From UBA1563 sp037440065 (GTDB lineage Bacteria; Bacteroidota; Ignavibacteria; Ignavibacteriales; Ignavibacteriaceae): 64,000 bases of DNA. Below, piece by piece: positions 54,516 to 62,516 of the stretch. The stretch's first letter is position 1; the number at the start of each line of letters is the position of its first letter. The stretch covers positions 620,001 to 684,000 of the forward strand of contig JBBIUV010000016.1 of assembly GCA_037440065.1 (NCBI GenBank), in the 5' to 3' direction. Below the pieces are notes generated by a model. That model had not been told where the DNA came from. It searched no databases and saw nothing but the letters and a program-made list of their open reading frames with translations. The position numbers were made by a program, and so were the translations under genes.

Positions 54516-55328
54516 TTATTTCTTAATTGAAACAACACTTTTGCGCTCGCTAAGTAGTCCATCTTCTTTCATCTTTTCGATAATCTCATAAACATTTTTA
54601 TGCTGTATTAGTTCCGTAAGATCACTTTTGGCAACATTCCTTTTTTCTAAAAGGAGTTTAAGAATTTTCCCTCTCACTTCCCTTTCGGAACCTTTGAATG
54701 GTGATTGTTTCGATTTCGATTTTATTTGCGTTTGTTTTACCGTTGCAGCCAAAGCACCATAATCCATCAGTGCGTTGTGCCAGATTCTACTTTTACTTTT
54801 CGGAATGATAGACAATGCAATTTCAGAAAGTCGTTTTGGTGAAATATTCTGATTTAAATGCAATTCATGGATTAATACTCGCCGGATGTTTGTATCTACA
54901 ACTGCGACTCTTTTGTTGAACGCAAACGCCAAAATTGCTGCTGAAGTATAATCTCCGATTCCTTTTAATTTGAGTAGCTCATCTTGCTCTTGCGGAAATT
55001 TTCCATTGAGATCAATCGCAATTGTTTTTGCAATTTCTTTTAAACGAATTGCGCGATTGTTAAAACCTAATCCCGACCATATTTTGAGCACTCCCGGATT
55101 CTTAGCTTTAGCCAAATCAACTAATTTTGGAAATCGTTTGATGAACTTTTCATAATAACCAACTACACGCTGCGCTTGAGTTTGTTGCAACATAATTTCA
55201 GATATCAAAATGTGGTAGGGATCAGTAGTTTTTCTCCAGGGGAAATCCCGTTTATTAACTTTATACCATTTCAATATTTTAGTTTGAAATTCTTTTATCT
55301 TTTTTTCACTCAATGTTTTGTTGTTCAT
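54516..55328 (-). CDS. MutY-like HhH-GPD DNA glycosylase without Fe-S cluster or NUDIX-like domain
   Basis: 270 aa. HhH-GPD glycosylase core: PWRKTTDPYHILISEIMLQQTQ with E44, helix-hairpin-helix at 118-140 (LKLKGIGDYTSAAILAFAFN) and catalytic D145 (VVDTNIRRVL). Canonical MutY has a C-x6-C-x2-C-x5-C cluster after M-D-x-G-A; here the matching stretch is MDYGALAATVKQTQIKSKSK and the whole protein has no Cys. The C-terminal 8-oxoG-recognition domain is replaced by a 55-residue winged-helix-like tail (VRGKILKLLLEKRNVAKSDL). It probably removes A opposite 8-oxoG or T from mismatches, but could be a separate subfamily. Confidence 0.85.
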   Translation of the reverse strand: MNNKTLSEKKIKEFQTKILKWYKVNKRDFPWRKTTDPYHILISEIMLQQTQAQRVVGYYEKFIKRFPKLVDLAKAKNPGVLKIWSGLGFNNRAIRLKEIAKTIAIDLNGKFPQEQDELLKLKGIGDYTSAAILAFAFNKRVAVVDTNIRRVLIHELHLNQNISPKRLSEIALSIIPKSKSRIWHNALMDYGALAATVKQTQIKSKSKQSPFKGSEREVRGKILKLLLEKRNVAKSDLTELIQHKNVYEIIEKMKEDGLLSERKSVVSIKK

Positions 55329-55352
55329 TTAAGTATTTGTTTAAATTCCGCT

Positions 55353-56411
55353 ATGAAATTTCTTAAAATATTAGTCTTCTTCTTACTAACAACAACAATT
55401 TTTTCTCAGGAAAAGTTTTATTACACGGGTAAAAATTACGGAAGTGAAGCATTATTCAATCCACTGTCCGTCATTTTGAACGGAAGTTACGATATTATTC
55501 AGCTTGAAGGCCGCCCGAGAGATATTTTTAATTACAATTACAAAAAAAATAGCGGTTATTTTTTTAAGAATTTGGGGAGACCACTCTATTCCATTTCAAA
55601 ATATGGTTATTGGAATTTTATAAAAAACGAAGTACTTCCTTTTACGTTTAAAAAGAGAAATGCGCAATGGTGGCCTAATTATCAACTTCACCTTGTCGGT
55701 GGTGGAATGACCTATGTAGCTATGAGTGAATGGTATGAATTGCACGGATTTCCAGCGCCAAGAGTTTTTTCTATCGGAACGATGTTTGTCTATCATTCAC
55801 TTAATGAAATTCGAGAGCTTGATGGTTATGATGGACTAAACGTTGATCCGATTGCTGATATTTATATCTTTGATCTAGGAGGAATTATTCTTTTTAGTTT
55901 TGATGGAGTGAGTAAATTCTTCAAAGAAAAATTAAATTTAGCCGACTGGTCACTTCAGCCTTCATTTGCAACCGATGGAACATTGCAAAATAATGGACAA
56001 TATTTTTCAATTAAATGGAAAACTCCTCTCTCCGAAAAAATCTCTTTCTTCTATTACTTCGGAATGAATGCTTTAACAGGCGCTTCTTATAAGGTGAATG
56101 AAGAAGAAGCAATTTCTGCCGGATTTGGATTGCGCGCAAGGAGTCTTGAAGTTGTAAGACAAACCGGAAGACAATTCGGATTAAAAACCACGTGGAATTT
56201 TGGGTTCTTTTATGACAAAAACAATTCTTTGATGAGTTCAATTTTATTTAGCGGGTTAACCGATTATTTCTGTAACATCAACATCTATCCCGGAATAATA
56301 AAGTACGGCGTGTTTTCTCCCGGATTATGGTGCGTCTTCCACAGAAACGGAAATGTGATTCTTGGATTAACTACTATTTACGCACCTGGATTAGGAATTA
56401 CTTTTAAATAA
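55353..56411 (+). CDS. Exported envelope protein of unknown function, probably outer-membrane
   Basis: 352 aa from ATG 55353, which begins a clear signal peptide (MKFLKILVFFLLTTTIFSQ); an open frame extending to 55176 overlaps the mutY-like gene and is spurious. The mature part has repeated aromatic beta-strand-like segments (GQYFSIKWKTPLSEKISFFYYFGM, NFGFFYDKNNSL, YGVFSPGLWCVFHRNGNVILG), ending in a hydrophobic strand GLGITFK, suggesting a beta-barrel. A conserved-looking core LHLVGGGMTYVAMSEWYEL and NVDPIADIYIFDLGGI might be a functional site. It is divergent from mutY across 24 bp. Confidence 0.7.
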   Translation: MKFLKILVFFLLTTTIFSQEKFYYTGKNYGSEALFNPLSVILNGSYDIIQLEGRPRDIFNYNYKKNSGYFFKNLGRPLYSISKYGYWNFIKNEVLPFTFKKRNAQWWPNYQLHLVGGGMTYVAMSEWYELHGFPAPRVFSIGTMFVYHSLNEIRELDGYDGLNVDPIADIYIFDLGGIILFSFDGVSKFFKEKLNLADWSLQPSFATDGTLQNNGQYFSIKWKTPLSEKISFFYYFGMNALTGASYKVNEEEAISAGFGLRARSLEVVRQTGRQFGLKTTWNFGFFYDKNNSLMSSILFSGLTDYFCNINIYPGIIKYGVFSPGLWCVFHRNGNVILGLTTIYAPGLGITFK

Positions 56412-56423
56412 TTCATAAAAAAA

Positions 56424-56445
56424 ATCCCCCGCAATTGCGAGGGAT
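56424..56445. terminator. Bidirectional intrinsic terminator
   Basis: A hairpin with one imperfect pair, centred at 56434/56435: ATCCCCCGCAA / TTGCGAGGGAT. Read on the minus strand it is followed by eight T residues, and on the plus strand by CTTTTC. It lies between the convergent envelope gene (ends 56411) and the T9SS beta-helix gene (ends 56479). Confidence 0.85.
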
Positions 56446-56478
56446 CTTTTCTGAAATCTGAGAGCTAATAACAAAAGA

Positions 56479-59400
56479 CTATTTGATCAACAACATTTTT
56501 TTCGTCATTACAGTTGTACCTGCTGTTAATCTGTAAATGTAGGTGCCGCTTGCATATCTCGAAGCATCAAAAGCAACTGTATAATTTCCAGCAGGTTGTA
56601 AATCGTTAACTAATGTAGTTACCAATTCGCCTAGTGTGGAATAGATTTCCAATTTTACTTTTGAATCAACCGGGACAGCATACTTAATTGTTGTTGAAGG
56701 GTTGAATGGATTCGGATAATTTTGACTTAACTCAAAACTAACCGGAAGACCAACTTTTGCTTCAACTTCTTTTGAGTAACTGTAGCTTCCATCAAGATCA
56801 ACCATTTTAAGTCTGTAATAAGCAACTGCACCTTTCACATCCTTTTCTGTAAAGCTATATCTAGCTTTTTCAGTGGTTGTTCCGGCAGCACTAACTTTCC
56901 CAATTGAGGTCCAGTTATCTTTGTCAGCTTTTCTTTGAACTTCGAAATAAGCACTGTTCTTTTCTGTAGCAGTCTGCCAAGTTAATTCAACAACATTCCC
57001 CTTTGCGGAAGCGGTAAATGAAGTTAATTCAACCGGTAAAGGAGTATTTGATTCATCTGCGCCAATGTAAGGGAAAGTTAAATGTCGCGTATCACCATCA
57101 ATATCTGTCAATACAGATGCAAGAGGTGTTCCGATAAGATTAAGATCACCATCCGATGCAAGGGCAAGATGTAAATCAGTTGCGGATTTAAAGTTTACGA
57201 ATACAGATTTTGAATTTGCATCTTGTGTAGATGCAGTCTGCCAATCAGCTAAAGTTGGAGCAGCAGTTGCATTCCAGTAACCAACTTTTCCGTTCACGTT
57301 ATCTTGTACAAACAAATCGTTATAATTTGATGTTAAAGTTCCAGCAACACCTTCTCTTGAGATACAATAATTTACAAAATTAGGTTCATTGGAGAAAACG
57401 ATATTGTTCTTTACATCGTTAGTGCCGTTTGAAATCAACAAACCTTTATAAGCTACAGTTCCAGTTCCGATATCAGCAATATCATTCATCATAATGGTAT
57501 TGAAATAACAATTTAGTGTATCAGTAGCGGATGAATTTTTAATACCGGTTAAATACGCGGTAGGATTAGCAGCTGTCAATTCAAATCCGGTAATCATGTT
57601 ATTGTAAACATTGTATGTACCATTAGATTCAATACTGATAGCGGTTATTCCATAGGTTGCACCAGTTGAGAGTGTTGATAGTTTTGTGAATTTATTATTA
57701 TAGATGTTTGTAACCGAACCAGCAGAAACTGAAACAGCATAAATTCCTTCATTTGCAATGGCTGCACCAATTCTCTGGTTAGTAATTATTTCATTGTTGA
57801 AAATGTTTGTGCTGCCCACTTGGTAGAGACCAATGGCTCTTCTATTTCCTTCGATAATATTGTTCTTGATTGTAATATTACTTGGGAAAGTTGCCGGAAC
57901 TGGGGTACCAGACTGATAAAATCCGAGACCCTGAATTGCTTGAGCAACTCCAGCAAAATTAGAGCTAATATGGTTATTGTCAAACGTAATATTTTTAGGT
58001 ACCCAATCGGTCGACAATTGATTTGTGGAACGGACCAAAGCAGCTCCAACTAATAAATTCCCGGAAGTACTTACAGTTTGAACTTTATAATATATATTAC
58101 AATTCTTTACAGTTACATTGGAGACATCCCCGACAATAACTAATGGAATAGCATTTCTTTGAGCTGTGGTAGCATTTTGAAGCGTTAAATCTCTTGTAGA
58201 GCCACCGACTGTGTTTGACCCATCAATGACAATATTTTTAGTTGTCTTTAATGACGCCCATGCGATATTTGAGGATCCCGGAATACCAATTATAAAAGCT
58301 CCCGAGGGACCTGAATTTAAATCGGTGGGGTAATTAAATGTTACAACTGGTTGAACTCCAGTATAAGGTTTAATTGTTAATGTATACGGATCAGGGTTAA
58401 CTGCCAACCCTATACCTTGACTGTTTGCATAAGTCTCGGTAATATCGCTGGTGATATAAAGATTAACATCTCCTAAAATTGGGGCTGCATTGATATAATC
58501 CGTAGCAGCTTTTAAAGTAGCAAATTGAGGATCTGTTGCTGAAGGACCGGTGCCAGGATTTCCTACAAACACATCACCTTTAACACCGATTGTTGGTCCT
58601 TCATGAGCACCCTTATAAGGAATAAACTTATCACGAGCTTTATTATCAATGTCAGTTGTTATTCCAACGAGGGTACCAGCTAAATTAATATCGCGCCACG
58701 ATGCAGCAGCCAAGTGTAAATCAGTGGCGGAGGTAAAAGTAACATCGACACTCTTAGTGCTGTCATCATAGGTTGTATTTGTAATCCAGTCTGTCAAAGT
58801 TTTTTGGCTGGTAGCATTATCATAGCCAAAATATCCGGAAGTATTAGCTGGATTTACGTAAACATCGTTATAATCACTTGTGAATGTTCCGGTAGCACCA
58901 ACACGACGAATTCCCCAAACTTGCATAGTTGATTCATCAATCTTAACGATATTATTTTTTATTGTTGCGATAGCAGCTGCAGCAGGACTGGCTTCAGTAG
59001 TTGCGGCAGTAGCAAAAACAATTCCTGCAATAAATGACGACCCAAATGTAGTCATATCTGTCATTTCAGGAATTAATATTGAGTTATGATAAATGTTGCA
59101 GGTAGAAGTGCTGGTTGTTCGGATTCCGTAAATTTTAGAGTTCGTCGTAGTTGCACTTGCATCAAAACCAGAGATCATGTTGTTATAAATATTAACTACA
59201 TGTGCGGCGGTACATTGATTGTCAATTCCGATAATTCCATTGGATGCACCCGCAGTAGTATTTAACGAAGTTAGAGAAATTAGCTTATTGTTATAAACGT
59301 TGAATACACCGTTTGTTGCAAAGTTTGTTTGCAAACTCATTCCTGAGGCGCCCTGTGAAGTTTTGCTGTTAACTGTGATTGTGTTACCGTAGATATCGGC

Positions 59401-60174
59401 ATCATTGGTATAAGAAATAAACATTCCACGAGAACGTGCTGTTATTGTATTGTTACGTACAATCAAACCTGTTATTCCAACAGTTGGAGAACCTGACTGC
59501 GAAATATGTACACCCGCCGCACCATTTCCACTATCCGCATGAAGAATATTATTTTCAATCGTTGCGAAATCAGGAGCTTTATTAGTAGCATCAAAATTGG
59601 TTAATTGAATTGGAGCTATTGAACTACCACTGGAGCTATTTAACAAAACAATACAATTTTTTATAGTTAGATGATCGTTATCGCCAAATATTCTAAACAC
59701 TGAGCGTTGTAAAGTAGTAACAGGTCCTTCAATAGTAAGATCTTGTGTTGTTCCACCAACAGCATTCGATCCATCTATTGTAAGATAAGTAGTCGGGACA
59801 AGATTGGTGTTAACGTTAGTTGGGCTTCCAATTACCCACATTCCATCAATTCCTTTTCCAAAGAGACTAGTAAGACTAATTTTAGCAGTAACGCCTGTGT
59901 ATGGTTTGAAGGTAACTGTATTTGTTGCTGAAGTACCCGGGATACCCAACGCAATTGCCGTATCAACATAAGTTGCGTTATCAGTAAAATAAAACGTACA
60001 GGGACCGCTTACACCACTGGTATTTAATGCAGTAGCTGCAGCTGAAAGGGTTGGATAATTCCCTGCCTCCCCAACAATAGTAGCTGTTCCAACGGAATAG
60101 ATTCCGCTTAGTTGCCCCATAATTGAACCTGCTGTTAAGAAAACTATAAACAAAGTAGTAAGAAGTTTTTTCAT
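56479..60174 (-). CDS. Giant secreted T9SS protein with duplicated parallel beta-helix region
   Basis: 1231 aa; signal peptide (KLLTTLFIVFLTAGSIMGQ). Two homologous halves of roughly 500 residues (about 30-545 and 545-1070) each contain a head (TVTFKPYTGV and LTIKPYTGV), an IDGSN-VGG-T-x-DL line, a run of right-handed beta-helix rungs with N-rich turns, and a tail of the form SATDLHLA...TDIDxxxR...PYxGAxE. These are pectate-lyase-like, or LPXTG-free adhesin helices. An FN3-type domain (VELTSFTASAKGN, TWQTATEKNSAYFEVQRKAD) and the NYPNPFNPSTTIKYAV sorting domain close the protein. Probably an adhesin or polysaccharide-binding fibre; no catalytic site is visible. Confidence 0.88.
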   Translation of the reverse strand: MKKLLTTLFIVFLTAGSIMGQLSGIYSVGTATIVGEAGNYPTLSAAATALNTSGVSGPCTFYFTDNATYVDTAIALGIPGTSATNTVTFKPYTGVTAKISLTSLFGKGIDGMWVIGSPTNVNTNLVPTTYLTIDGSNAVGGTTQDLTIEGPVTTLQRSVFRIFGDNDHLTIKNCIVLLNSSSGSSIAPIQLTNFDATNKAPDFATIENNILHADSGNGAAGVHISQSGSPTVGITGLIVRNNTITARSRGMFISYTNDADIYGNTITVNSKTSQGASGMSLQTNFATNGVFNVYNNKLISLTSLNTTAGASNGIIGIDNQCTAAHVVNIYNNMISGFDASATTTNSKIYGIRTTSTSTCNIYHNSILIPEMTDMTTFGSSFIAGIVFATAATTEASPAAAAIATIKNNIVKIDESTMQVWGIRRVGATGTFTSDYNDVYVNPANTSGYFGYDNATSQKTLTDWITNTTYDDSTKSVDVTFTSATDLHLAAASWRDINLAGTLVGITTDIDNKARDKFIPYKGAHEGPTIGVKGDVFVGNPGTGPSATDPQFATLKAATDYINAAPILGDVNLYITSDITETYANSQGIGLAVNPDPYTLTIKPYTGVQPVVTFNYPTDLNSGPSGAFIIGIPGSSNIAWASLKTTKNIVIDGSNTVGGSTRDLTLQNATTAQRNAIPLVIVGDVSNVTVKNCNIYYKVQTVSTSGNLLVGAALVRSTNQLSTDWVPKNITFDNNHISSNFAGVAQAIQGLGFYQSGTPVPATFPSNITIKNNIIEGNRRAIGLYQVGSTNIFNNEIITNQRIGAAIANEGIYAVSVSAGSVTNIYNNKFTKLSTLSTGATYGITAISIESNGTYNVYNNMITGFELTAANPTAYLTGIKNSSATDTLNCYFNTIMMNDIADIGTGTVAYKGLLISNGTNDVKNNIVFSNEPNFVNYCISREGVAGTLTSNYNDLFVQDNVNGKVGYWNATAAPTLADWQTASTQDANSKSVFVNFKSATDLHLALASDGDLNLIGTPLASVLTDIDGDTRHLTFPYIGADESNTPLPVELTSFTASAKGNVVELTWQTATEKNSAYFEVQRKADKDNWTSIGKVSAAGTTTEKARYSFTEKDVKGAVAYYRLKMVDLDGSYSYSKEVEAKVGLPVSFELSQNYPNPFNPSTTIKYAVPVDSKVKLEIYSTLGELVTTLVNDLQPAGNYTVAFDASRYASGTYIYRLTAGTTVMTKKMLLIK

Positions 60175-60547
60175 GTTTTCCTCAATGAAGTTATGATTGA
60201 TAATTAGAACTATTTATTTCAAAAACAAAGAACAGTTTATTTCGAGATTTAATGCTTTTATAAGGGACTAAAAATCATCTTTCAATATACTTTTGATTAA
60301 AAAAAGAACAATCCTCCAATGGAACTATTAGTAAAATCAAATTGCACAGGAAACTTAAGAAATTTCAGGTGAGTGTCAAATAAAAACTTTTAAATTTTTA
60401 TAATACATTTTTTTGAGAATCTATTGATACAAATGAATAATTAAATCAGTTATTCATAGAAGCTAAGTTAATTTCCCCCTCAAATAAGTAGTAATGAGAA
60501 TTTAAAAGACTCTCATTACTACGAGCTAGAGTTTTTGATTTTGGTAA
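60175..60547. other. Intergenic region between amt and the beta-helix gene
   Basis: 373 bp without a plausible coding frame. The part next to 60174 must carry the promoter and leader of the beta-helix gene; it is very AT-rich and I see no clear -35/-10 pair. The part next to 60547 holds the hairpins listed separately after amt. No tRNA, riboswitch-like fold or repeat unit was evident in the middle. Confidence 0.6.
60488..60522 (-). terminator. Hairpin after amt, 12-bp stem
   Basis: GTAGTAATGAGA (60488-60499) pairs perfectly with TCTCATTACTAC (60511-60522) around an 11-nt loop. It begins 26 nt beyond the amt stop. On the minus strand it is followed by TTATTTGA rather than a pure T-run, so it is a plausible terminator or 3'-stabilising structure. 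Confidence 0.65.
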
Positions 60548-60555
60548 TCAAAAAC
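60531..60555 (-). terminator. Hairpin overlapping the amt stop codon
   Basis: GTTTTTGATT (60531-60540) and AATCAAAAAC (60546-60555) form a perfect 10-bp stem with loop TTGGT. The amt stop TGA (60550-60548) lies inside one arm, so the structure could slow or shield release at the gene end. The AT-rich stem is weak. Together with the next hairpin it forms a tandem pair. Confidence 0.5.
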
Positions 60556-61855
60556 CAGTGTGGATGCTTTCTTCGTGCTGACTTAAATCCAAACCAATTT
60601 TTTCTTCATCTTTGGTAACACGAATTGGGATTAGTGTATCCGTTATTTTATACAAAAGGTAAGAACCGCCGAAAGTAAAAACTGAAACAATCAGTAAACC
60701 AAGGAGGTGCATGAAAAACGTGTGAGTTTGTCCATAAACTAATCCTAAATCTTTTGCAAAAACTGCAGTAAGAATCATACCGACGATTCCTCCAAGTCCG
60801 TGACAGGGGAATACATCAAGTGTATCATCCAATCTTGATTTCGATTTCCAAGTAACCGCAAGATTACTGATCACCGAAGCAACTACTCCAATAAACAGAC
60901 TCGCACCGATAGAAACATAACCAGCTGCAGGTGTGATTGCTACAAGCCCAACAACTGCACCGATACTTGCGCCGGATGCAGACGGTTTTCTACCAAGTAA
61001 GATATCAAAAAATATCCATGATAAAGCAGCTGCTGCCGAAGCCGTATTTGTAGTAGCGAAAGCTAAAGTGGCTAAACTATTTGCACCAAGAGCAGAACCG
61101 GCATTAAATCCAAACCAACCAAACCATAATAATCCAGTTCCAAGAATAACGTAAGGAATATTCGCAGGAACATGTTTTTCTTGTTTTATGTGTGAATGTC
61201 TCCTACCAAGAAATATTGCCCCTGCTAATGCGGCAAAACCTGCTGACATATGAACCACTGTTCCGCCCGCAAAATCGAGAACACCCATGTTTCGTAAAAA
61301 TCCATTTGGATGCCATGTCCAATGTGCTAACGGTGCATAAATAAATAACGTGAAAAGAATCATAAAAAAAAGATATGCTGAAAAATGAACTCTTTCTGCA
61401 AATGAACCAGTAATAAGCGCAGGAGTAATAATTGCAAACTTTAACTGAAACATTGCAAATAGTAAAAGTGGTACTGTTGGGGATAATCCCGGATGCGTAC
61501 TTTCCCCTACTCCTCTAAACATAAAATAAGTTAAAGGATTTCCGATAAATCCTCCAATCGAATCTCCAAAGGAAAGACTGAATCCGACGACAACCCAAAT
61601 AACACTTATAACACTCATTGCAATAACGCTTTGCAACATTGTAGATATTATGTTCTTGGAGCTCACCATACCACCATAAAAGTATGATAACCCCGGAGTC
61701 ATTAACAACACTAAAGCTGTTGCGGTCAACATCCAGGCTATATCAGCTGGATTTGAGGGATTTCCTTCTATGTGCGAATAATTATAATTCAAAAAAGCAC
61801 CCAAAACAGCTATTCCGAGTAATGCCAGAAATGGAAGATAGTTATATTTTTTCAT
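60548..61855 (-). CDS. amt: Ammonium transporter
   Basis: 435 aa from ATG 61855 (a TTG one codon upstream is possible). Eleven membrane helices of the Amt/Rh fold; the first hydrophobic stretch (LPFLALLGIAVLGAF) may be a signal-like helix as in AmtB. Conserved AWMLTATALVLLMTPGLSYFYGG opens the core. The twin pore histidines lie in GGTVVHMSAGFAALAG and DVFPCHGLGGIVGMI. No glnK/PII gene is adjacent on either side, unlike most bacterial amt loci. The 168-bp upstream region shows no evident sigma-54 promoter. Confidence 0.96.
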   Translation of the reverse strand: MKKYNYLPFLALLGIAVLGAFLNYNYSHIEGNPSNPADIAWMLTATALVLLMTPGLSYFYGGMVSSKNIISTMLQSVIAMSVISVIWVVVGFSLSFGDSIGGFIGNPLTYFMFRGVGESTHPGLSPTVPLLLFAMFQLKFAIITPALITGSFAERVHFSAYLFFMILFTLFIYAPLAHWTWHPNGFLRNMGVLDFAGGTVVHMSAGFAALAGAIFLGRRHSHIKQEKHVPANIPYVILGTGLLWFGWFGFNAGSALGANSLATLAFATTNTASAAAALSWIFFDILLGRKPSASGASIGAVVGLVAITPAAGYVSIGASLFIGVVASVISNLAVTWKSKSRLDDTLDVFPCHGLGGIVGMILTAVFAKDLGLVYGQTHTFFMHLLGLLIVSVFTFGGSYLLYKITDTLIPIRVTKDEEKIGLDLSQHEESIHTGF

Positions 61856-62026
61856 CAATTGTCCTTATACTCATTATTTATTTTATATGATTACCTACTT
61901 TTATAAGGTATTAGTACAAATTTACCTAAATTATTTTAATTATTAAAACTTTTTTTCAACAATGGACATTGATTAACTTATTGGAATTGCTTGGAATTTG
62001 GTGGAGAATAAGGAAGAGCTTTGGTT

Positions 62027-62470
62027 TCACAAACCGAATTGATTAAGATGATGCTTAAAGTGTTTTTCGTGAAATACATCCCACTCACTTTTGTTCAGTT
62101 CACCAAAGGTGGGATTGATAAATGTATCAGTAGGATTTTCTTCAAAACAAGAATAATAATCTTCTAGTTCTTGCTTAAGAACAAGTTTAGCGCTTTCTAG
62201 ATTCTCATATTGCAACGGTACTAAGTTTGAACCAATGGCTGGATTTATAAAATCTTTAGGCAAAGGTCTCTCACTCATCAAAAATCTCTTCAGAACTGGT
62301 ATTTTTTCAGGAGGGTTGTAACAACCTTTTTGAATTTTTCCGTTACTTAATTGAACCGCAAAGATTAAGTGTTCAACCATATGTTGAGCAGACATTTTAC
62401 CCCACAATGGTTTTGAACTATTTTCTAATTTCATTAATAATTCAGACTTGTCTAGAAGTGGTTTTAGCAT
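62027..62470 (-). CDS. DinB/DUF1569-like putative metal-binding protein
   Basis: 147 aa. WGKMSAQHMVEHLIFAVQLS near the N-terminus and HEKHFKHHLNQFGL at the C-terminus are His-rich in the spacing of the DinB/DUF1569 four-helix bundle, where three His bind a metal. The middle (RPLPKDFINPAIG) is typical of the DUF1569 branch. Not a transcription regulator despite the DinB name; enzymatic role unknown, possibly a thiol- or epoxide-related hydrolase. Isolated gene. Confidence 0.75.
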   Translation of the reverse strand: MLKPLLDKSELLMKLENSSKPLWGKMSAQHMVEHLIFAVQLSNGKIQKGCYNPPEKIPVLKRFLMSERPLPKDFINPAIGSNLVPLQYENLESAKLVLKQELEDYYSCFEENPTDTFINPTFGELNKSEWDVFHEKHFKHHLNQFGL

Positions 62471-62516
62471 CTCGATCCTTTAAAAATATTTTCTATCTTC
62501 AAATCTCTTTATTTTA

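Noticed and set aside
55176..55352. 59-residue N-terminal extension of the envelope protein
   Set aside because: Lies on the antisense strand of the mutY-like gene; the true signal peptide starts at 55353.
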